Assembly: GCA_934247125.1 (NCBI GenBank)
Contig: CAKQIZ010000034.1
Coordinates: forward strand, 1 to 19,328
Length of the DNA stretch: 19,328 nucleotides
From: an uncultured Clostridia bacterium
GTDB lineage: Bacteria; Bacillota; Clostridia; Peptostreptococcales; Anaerovoracaceae
Direction: 5' to 3'
Every line of letters begins with the position of its first letter. The stretch's first letter is position 1. Under the pieces are notes generated by a model, which saw only the letters and a list, made by a program, of their open reading frames with translations, searched no databases and was not told the origin of the DNA. The position numbers were made by a program, and so were the translations under genes. Of the stretch, positions 14,704 through 19,328 are shown one piece after another.

Positions 14704-17484
14704 TCAAACGATGGCGTTATCTGTTCTGCTGTCCGGATCAGCTACTGTTATCTGCATATTTCCGGCTCTGTATACAGTTCCGTCAGGCTGTCCGTTATCC
14801 GTCGCATCGCCCGTTATCAGACGGATGACTTTGTTGAGCTGGTTGTCTATAAATGTAGCCGCTCCGCTCTGTGGTGCGATGAACCTTATAGCCATGCCGA
14901 TGACTTCTACTGCAAGTATAACGATCAGTATAACGAGGATTATCTTCAGCACCAGTCTGCCCTTTGCACCTTTTTTCCCGTATTCTTCAACTTCAGCTGA
15001 AGTTTCATTGTCAAATTCAGCGTCTCTCTTTGCCAGTATTTTTTCTTCTTTTGCTCTTTCGCGCTCGAGTCTCTTCTGTTCTTTCGCTCTGCGCTTGAGT
15101 TCTTTCTTGGAAAGCTGCGACTCGTCTTCTTCATCAAAGAATCCATCGCCGTAGAACTCGTTCATACTGGCTGCGCTGTTATGCTGCTGTTGCTGCCTTA
15201 TGTAATTTGCGGCTTCTTCATTTCCGTAGCTGTCAAAATCGTTGGCTGCCGGCATCTGACTGAAGCTGTCGCTGTGTGGCATGACTACCGTGTCATTCAG
15301 ATCACTGCCCTGCTCTGTTTTGAACTGGTCCCCGAGGCTTCCTGCCTGGATAGTGTCGCTCATCCTGAATTCTTCAGCAGCCGTCTGCTGCACCTGCGGC
15401 TGTTCTTCCTGCGGCTGTTCAAACTGCGACAGATCATCGATGCTGATGTTTTCGAACTGCGTGAGCAGATCGTCTGCACTGTCTGCTGCCGGTGCGCTTT
15501 CTATATCTGTCCTGAAATCTATAGGCTGAGCTTCCTGCTGTGCTGCCATACCAGCTGCAGGTGCTGCATTGTCAAAAATCGATCCTTCAGGTGCTGTCGG
15601 CTGTACTGCTGCCGCATCGAGGCTGTCGAAAAACTCCTCGTCACTTGCTGGGGCAGCTGTCGTTTTCTTGCTCGCTATTATGGTATCCTCGTTAAGTCCT
15701 GCCATAATAGCTGCTTTATCTACTGTTCTCGTATGGAAAAACTCGCTTTCCGAAAAGAGAGTGTCTCTTCCCGTGACATTGTCTTCTTTTATCTCTTTTT
15801 CTGCAAATATATCTGTCTGAACGAAATCTGCAGCCGGTGGTTCCGGCTGTTCTGCGTAGCGCTCGCCCACCAGAGTCTCCACTGAAGGCATCTGCTGCGC
15901 TTTTACGGCTTCTGGCTCCGCAGGTGCATTCTGACTGTCAGTTTCTTCAAGTTCTGCAAAGAACGAGCTTCTTGCCTTTGTCATCTCGTCGATCTGGTTC
16001 TTCGTAGCCTGATGAGCTTCCGTCACTTCGCGGCTCACAGCATCTTCTCTGATCTGATCGATCCCTTCTCTCATCGCAGCGACCGTAGCTCTTATCTTAG
16101 CCGCTTCCTCATCACGCATTCTCGTAGTCTGCTCGATGACACGGCGTACTTCTTCTTCTGCTACCGCCTGGTTAGCCTCTTCTTCAAGTCTTTTTCTCTG
16201 CGCTTCAAGACGTTTCTGTGCCTCTATCGCTTCAATCTGTCTCTTCTCCTGCTGAGCCTTGAATCTTGCTTCTGCTTCAGCTGCCATTCTGGCTTCCTGC
16301 TGAGCTCTGATTTTCGCAGCTTCCTGTGCCGCCCTGAGATCTGCTTCAGCCTTGAGTCTTGCCTCTTCTGCGGCCTTTACTCTAGCTTCAGCCTCAGCTT
16401 TTCTCCTTGCTTCCTCCTCTGCCGCAAGTCTTGCAGCCTCCTCTTCACGGAGCCTTGCTTCCTCTGCCGCTTTCACGCGAGCTTCTTCGGCACGTCGTGC
16501 TTCTTCTTCAGCATTGCGCCTTGCGATCTCGGCCAGCCTTGCAGCTTCTTCCTCTGCCTTTCTTCTCGCTTCCTCTGCAGCTGCGATTTTTGCTTCTTCG
16601 GCACGTCGCGCTTCCTCAGCCACCCTTTGTCTTTCTGCTTCTTCTGCTGCAAGTCGCGCCTCTTCCTCCGCCCTTCTCCTGGCTTCGGCTTCAGCCTCTT
16701 TTTTCGCAGCTTCTATAGCGGCAAGCCTTGCTTCTTCCTCAAGTCTCTTCGCTTCTTTTTCTGCCTCCTGAGCTTCGATCCGCTGCAGAACATCGGACTC
16801 GAACGCCTTTGGCTGATAAGGCTTCACTATTCCTTCCTTCTCAAGGAAAGCATCCATCGACGGATCTTCAGGCTTTGCTTCGAATCTCCTGTCTGCAAGT
16901 TTTTCTGCCTCTGACAGTTCCTGCCTGATAGGGTTCCCTGATTTGACCTTTTCATACTCTCTGTTGAGAAGCTGCTGGAATTCTTCGTTCTTCCTGTTGA
17001 ATGTATAGAATTTGTCTATTCTGTCTGCTGCGCTCAGCGGCTTCTGTTCTTCTTCTGCCTTGCCGATCCCGGATGCTGCATCTGCTTTGCCTGCTGCCGC
17101 ATAATTCTGCACAGTTCTGATCTGTTCCGCCGTTTTTCTTTCTATCGCTGCATCGTTCTGCTGCACAGCCGGCTTTCCCGTTACTGTATCAGGTATATCC
17201 TGAGGCTTTGCATTCCAGTCAAAATCCACATCTTCGGTCTTTTCGTATTTTCTTCTTCCCGGATAGTCATCCACGTTCCACTGAAACTCTTCAAACATCG
17301 GCTTTTTAGAAGCACTGCCGATGTTTTCTTCATTCTTGTCAGCTCCTGTCTGCACAGCTTTATGTCTCTGTGCAGCAGCCGGAGCATTATCCTGCACGGC
17401 CTTTTCCGGTTCTACAAGCTGTCCGCAGTGACTGCAAAACTTTGAGCTGTCTGCGATCTCGTTTCCGCAATTCTTACAATACAT
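14704..17484 (-). CDS. Large zinc-ribbon, coiled-coil, single-pass membrane protein of unknown function
   Basis: A 926-residue protein that I cannot assign to a named family. Order of parts: a zinc ribbon (C3, C6, C17, C20); a low-complexity stretch with two FxWN motifs (67-70 and 88-91); a short charged block around 153-183; a long uninterrupted Ala/Glu/Arg coiled coil (about 228-475, with repeated AEEEARR and KAAEEARLKAEA units); a disordered acidic, Gln/Ala-rich region with scattered F/D clusters (about 510-785); a basic Lys/Arg helix (793-820); one membrane segment (844-866); and a short outer tail. The zinc ribbon and coiled coil should therefore be cytoplasmic, anchored by the C-terminal segment. 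The ATG has AAGGAGG seven bases ahead. It is 19 bases after the acidic membrane-protein gene and 47 before the UPF0182 gene, suggesting a joint membrane-linked role. The rod shape suggests a scaffold or tether (inference). Confidence 0.88.
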   Translation of the reverse strand: MYCKNCGNEIADSSKFCSHCGQLVEPEKAVQDNAPAAAQRHKAVQTGADKNEENIGSASKKPMFEEFQWNVDDYPGRRKYEKTEDVDFDWNAKPQDIPDTVTGKPAVQQNDAAIERKTAEQIRTVQNYAAAGKADAASGIGKAEEEQKPLSAADRIDKFYTFNRKNEEFQQLLNREYEKVKSGNPIRQELSEAEKLADRRFEAKPEDPSMDAFLEKEGIVKPYQPKAFESDVLQRIEAQEAEKEAKRLEEEARLAAIEAAKKEAEAEARRRAEEEARLAAEEAERQRVAEEARRAEEAKIAAAEEARRKAEEEAARLAEIARRNAEEEARRAEEARVKAAEEARLREEEAARLAAEEEARRKAEAEARVKAAEEARLKAEADLRAAQEAAKIRAQQEARMAAEAEARFKAQQEKRQIEAIEAQKRLEAQRKRLEEEANQAVAEEEVRRVIEQTTRMRDEEAAKIRATVAAMREGIDQIREDAVSREVTEAHQATKNQIDEMTKARSSFFAELEETDSQNAPAEPEAVKAQQMPSVETLVGERYAEQPEPPAADFVQTDIFAEKEIKEDNVTGRDTLFSESEFFHTRTVDKAAIMAGLNEDTIIASKKTTAAPASDEEFFDSLDAAAVQPTAPEGSIFDNAAPAAGMAAQQEAQPIDFRTDIESAPAADSADDLLTQFENISIDDLSQFEQPQEEQPQVQQTAAEEFRMSDTIQAGSLGDQFKTEQGSDLNDTVVMPHSDSFSQMPAANDFDSYGNEEAANYIRQQQQHNSAASMNEFYGDGFFDEEDESQLSKKELKRRAKEQKRLERERAKEEKILAKRDAEFDNETSAEVEEYGKKGAKGRLVLKIILVILIVILAVEVIGMAIRFIAPQSGAATFIDNQLNKVIRLITGDATDNGQPDGTVYRAGNMQITVADPDSRTDNAIV

Positions 17485-17503
17485 ATATTCCTCCTTCTGG
17501 ATA

Positions 17504-18478
17504 TCATTCCTTGATCAGTTTTTCCAGCTCTGACGCCGTGTATTTACGACCGCTTCTGCCTACGTCGTATCCCATCCGGGCTGCCGGCATCTGTTCCTGC
17601 TCGCTGTCTATATCCATTTTATCTATGAGATCCAGACTGATCTCATAGCTTTCTTTTTCATCGTGCTGTTCTTCGCGATCATCATGATCTCCGTCTACAG
17701 TTTCCTGCATTTCCTCCCCTTCGGCGCCTGCTGCTTCCGAAGGTTCTGCCGCATCTTCATCTGCCGGCGTTCCCGGCATCTTTCTCATCTCCGGCACATC
17801 CAGCTCTTTCAGTATTTTATGCATTTCCGTGAGAGCTGACTTTTTCCTGCATACCTCTGTTTCCGTTTTTTCTGTAAGATCACCTTCATCACTGCATGTA
17901 TCCTCACCAGTGCCTGAATCTTCATATCTGTCATGTCCCTCTGACGGCTGCTGTCCATCTGCTGTCTCAGAAACAGCTGTATCGCCCGCCGGCATCCCTG
18001 CCATGCCGTCACCATTATCCATTTCATGCACAACAGGTTCTGTGGTTACGTAGAACTCTTCATCGCGATCCGGCGTTTTCTGCCATTCTTCTTCAAAAGC
18101 CGATACCGGATGTATTCTAAAAGGTTCTTCCTGCACTGATCCGCTGCTGCTCCGGACAGTCTCGCCGTTCGCTCTGACCCATTCGAAAGGATCCTGTACG
18201 CGGCTCCTTGCCCTTCTGCCGGATGACCTGCCTGCGGCACTTTGCGCGATAAGCGATTCCATATACGAAATATCCGCTTCCTTTTCCGCAAAACCCTGCC
18301 GGTCCTGCGCCTCCTGCCCCGGAGACATTTCCTGCGTCAACCTTTCCAGATTTTCCTCTATGGCCCTGATACTGTCCGTTCGCATCTCTGCTTCTCGTTT
18401 CCAGATCATAAAAGCCACAACACATACTGCAACAAAAAAAACCAAGGCCACAACAACTACAACTATGATTGTCGTCAT
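17504..18478 (-). CDS. Acidic single-pass membrane protein of unknown function
   Basis: A 324-residue protein that I do not recognise. It starts with a strongly hydrophobic segment (about 2-26) followed by basic residues (WKREAEMR), so the bulk should be cytoplasmic. A short helical region (33-80) has coiled-coil character. Residues ~85-300 are very acidic and low in hydrophobics, probably disordered, with many D/E/G/S runs. A short helix-prone island occurs at 218-240 (KKSALTEMHKILKELDVPEM). The C-terminus is a compact basic-amphipathic tail, GRKYTASELEKLIKE, which looks like a docking peptide. The ATG has AGGAGA eight bases upstream. It is the first gene after a near-consensus promoter and lies 19 bases before the zinc-ribbon coiled-coil gene. 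Co-expression with that gene and with UPF0182 is likely. Confidence 0.82.
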   Translation of the reverse strand: MTTIIVVVVVALVFFVAVCVVAFMIWKREAEMRTDSIRAIEENLERLTQEMSPGQEAQDRQGFAEKEADISYMESLIAQSAAGRSSGRRARSRVQDPFEWVRANGETVRSSSGSVQEEPFRIHPVSAFEEEWQKTPDRDEEFYVTTEPVVHEMDNGDGMAGMPAGDTAVSETADGQQPSEGHDRYEDSGTGEDTCSDEGDLTEKTETEVCRKKSALTEMHKILKELDVPEMRKMPGTPADEDAAEPSEAAGAEGEEMQETVDGDHDDREEQHDEKESYEISLDLIDKMDIDSEQEQMPAARMGYDVGRSGRKYTASELEKLIKE

Positions 18479-18567
18479 GTAATATTCTCCTATTTAGTAT
18501 GTCTTATATCAAAATATCGTAAAATGTGTTCAAACTCTACAGTTACACAATAATTACAGTCGTTTGT

Positions 18568-18596
18568 ATTATACTATAGACAGGGAATAATTTCAA
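18568..18596 (-). promoter_or_regulatory. Strong sigma-A-type promoter for the three-gene membrane cluster
   Basis: On the minus strand TTGAAA (18596-18591), a 17-base spacer and a perfect TATAAT (18573-18568) form a near-consensus housekeeping promoter. The predicted start near 18561 gives a leader of about 83 bases before the ATG at 18478. A weaker pair, TTGAAC/TATAAG with 19-base spacing, lies further downstream in the leader. Confidence 0.8.
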
Positions 18597-18641
18597 ACAC
18601 ATATGCAAAAAAGTGCATAAAGTGTATACAAAAATGCGTAT

Positions 18642-18657
18642 TGTCGGATTTGTCGAA
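18642..18657 (+). promoter_or_regulatory. Possible Spo0A-type boxes
   Basis: TGTCGGA (18642-18648) and TGTCGAA (18651-18657) are tandem, start nine bases apart, and lie about 46 bases upstream of the -35 of the membrane-cluster promoter. TGTCGAA is the core of the 0A box recognised by Spo0A in spore-forming Firmicutes. Seven bases is a short motif, so chance is a real alternative. Whether this organism sporulates is unknown. Confidence 0.25.
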
Positions 18658-18912
18658 AAAAGGCACGAAAAAAGTATCCCTGCACTCCATCACCGGAATG
18701 CATGACGATGCGCGGACAGTTGAGGATACGCAAGTGGCCGTGCTCATAAAGTAATGTATAAAAATTCACTTTTGAGTTTTCTCATGCATATCTCTGTTCC
18801 ATATAACAAGCCTTAACGCACCCGAAGATCTCTCAGCTCTTTTTCTGAAGAACCTTCTGTTTTTACGTCAGGAAAATTCAGAAAAATCAGAGCGCGGCAT
18901 GCTGTTTTCGTG

Positions 18913-18918
18913 TATAAT
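18913..18918 (+). promoter_or_regulatory. Candidate -10 element for the small zinc-ribbon gene
   Basis: A perfect TATAAT lies 85 bases before the ATG of the plus-strand zinc-ribbon gene. No recognisable -35 hexamer occurs at 16-18 bases upstream, so an activator or a different sigma factor may be needed, or the match is chance. Confidence 0.35.
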
Positions 18919-19003
18919 TTAGATATATTCTTCAGGATGGTACGCCAGATCATGATGCGGCGGATACCGGGAAAAATAAAAGGTCAGAAGGGGAGGTGAA
19001 GAT

Positions 19004-19222
19004 ATGGCTAAAAAATGTTTCAGATGTGGTTCGGAAAAACTCGTTAAAGTAGTGCCGGCAAAAGCACTTGTAATACCGGAGATAAAACAGGAGGTCGAGG
19101 ACGGGACTGCTGTAGTCAGCTGCGGGTGTGCAGGATTTCTTTCATCGCATATGACCAGATGCAGAAACTGTGGTTTCGAATGGGATGATATCATGGAGCA
19201 GCAGATGATGCAGCAGGAGTGA
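19004..19222 (+). CDS. Small zinc-ribbon protein
   Basis: A 72-residue soluble protein with two CxxC knuckles, C5-x-x-C8 and C53-x-x-C56. A CGC (C40, C42) lies between them. The middle part (14-38) is Val/Ile-rich and could form the ribbon strands. The tail is Met/Gln/Glu-rich (MEQQMMQQE). Such small ribbons bind zinc and often act in nucleic-acid or protein contacts, but no function can be named. The ATG has GGGGAGG seven bases upstream, a strong ribosome binding site. It is read away from the membrane cluster. Its stop lies 32 bases from the end of an antisense group II intron, with no terminator visible in between. Confidence 0.8.
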   Translation: MAKKCFRCGSEKLVKVVPAKALVIPEIKQEVEDGTAVVSCGCAGFLSSHMTRCRNCGFEWDDIMEQQMMQQE

Positions 19223-19254
19223 TCGTCAAAGTGATCCAACACCCGAAACAACCA

Positions 19255-19328
19255 ATCGAGTAGGGGCTAACAAGTAGCCCCTCTCACACCACCGTACATG
19301 CCGTTCGGCATACGGCGGTTCAATTCAA
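19255..19328 (-). mobile_element. Group II intron, 3' end only (domains V and VI)
   Basis: Read on the minus strand, 19321-19287 folds as domain V. ACCGCCGTA pairs with TACGGTGGT, a two-base bulge (TG) follows, then TGCC pairs with GGCA over a GAAC loop, with a CGC triad in the lower stem. Domain VI follows: GAG-A-GGGGCTA (from 19285), loop CTTGT, then TAGCCCC-T and CTC. A bulged A at 19261 lies seven bases from the predicted intron end at 19255, and the intron ends in AT, fitting the AY rule. The intron body and any reverse transcriptase gene lie beyond the window. Confidence 0.85.

Larger units (their letters stand above)
18597..19003. other. Long divergent intergenic region
   Basis: No convincing gene is present. 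It holds a minor inverted repeat TATGCA-6-TGCATA (18602-18619) and two tandem TGTCGRA heptamers. It also has a direct repeat CGAAAAAAG (18655-18663 and 18666-18674), and a weak stem CTGAAG/CTTCTG followed by TTTTT at 18845-18864. No tRNA, SRP RNA or known riboswitch pattern was recognised. An unknown small RNA cannot be excluded. Confidence 0.5.

Noticed and set aside
16012..16914. A 300-codon plus-strand open frame rich in Phe, Cys, Ser and Leu, with further long plus-strand frames at 16352-16771 and 16407-16718
   Set aside because: They are antisense to the Ala/Glu/Arg-rich coiled coil, whose codon use leaves the opposite strand free of stops. No ribosome binding site or family likeness is seen.
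18634..18756. Two short plus-strand frames, a 23-codon frame from the ATG at 18634 and an 18-codon frame from 18698
   Set aside because: Neither has a ribosome binding site, and I recognise no peptide family.
18690..18760. A possible tRNA-like stretch in the large intergenic region
   Set aside because: No T-loop GGTTCGA-type sequence, no acceptor-stem pairing and no anticodon arm could be built.

Overview
The window reads as chromosomal DNA of a low-to-moderate GC Gram-positive anaerobe of the class Clostridia. The reasons are strong Shine-Dalgarno sites (AGGAGG type) in front of most genes, an iron-dependent alcohol dehydrogenase, a UPF0182 membrane protein, a TagO/WecA-type lipid-carrier transferase next to a ComEB-type dCMP deaminase, and Clostridia-like zinc-ribbon membrane proteins. 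A family-level placement (for example near Mogibacterium/Anaerovoracaceae) would be a guess. Almost everything lies on the minus strand. The two plus-strand genes are a response regulator near 2.5 kb and a small zinc-ribbon gene near 19 kb.

Layout, left to right. (1) 1-2276, minus: a prepilin peptidase, then truA, a dCMP deaminase and a partial tagO/wecA-type gene; the last two overlap by 4 bases (GTGA). (2) 2277-2454: a divergent promoter region. (3) 2455-3261, plus: a receiver-HPt response regulator with no kinase beside it. (4) 3384-4655, minus: an iron-containing alcohol dehydrogenase. (5) 4744-5980, minus: a membrane-anchored G5-NlpC/P60 cell-wall hydrolase, with a clear intrinsic terminator after it and a perfect palindrome in its promoter region. 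(6) 6136-11694, minus: a tightly spaced four-gene set reading large glutamine synthetase, seryl-tRNA synthetase, a LOR/SDH-type (TIGR00300, ornithine cyclodeaminase-like) protein, and a class I aminotransferase, with gaps of 21, 24 and 36 bases. It looks like a nitrogen and amino-acid operon. (7) 11792-18478, minus: three genes in a row behind a near-consensus promoter (TTGAAA-17-TATAAT). They are an acidic single-pass membrane protein, a 926-residue zinc-ribbon/coiled-coil/disordered/membrane protein, and a 954-residue UPF0182 protein. This is the least understood part of the window and the best candidate for an undescribed membrane assembly. (8) 18479-19003: a 525-base divergent intergenic region with regulatory-looking motifs. 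(9) 19004-19222, plus: a small zinc-ribbon protein. (10) 19255-19328, minus: the 3' end (domains V and VI) of a group II intron whose body lies beyond the window.

No tRNA, rRNA or CRISPR array was recognised, and no insertion sequence apart from the intron end. Function calls for standard enzymes rest on motifs visible in the translations. Operon, promoter and operator calls are inferences from spacing and sequence.
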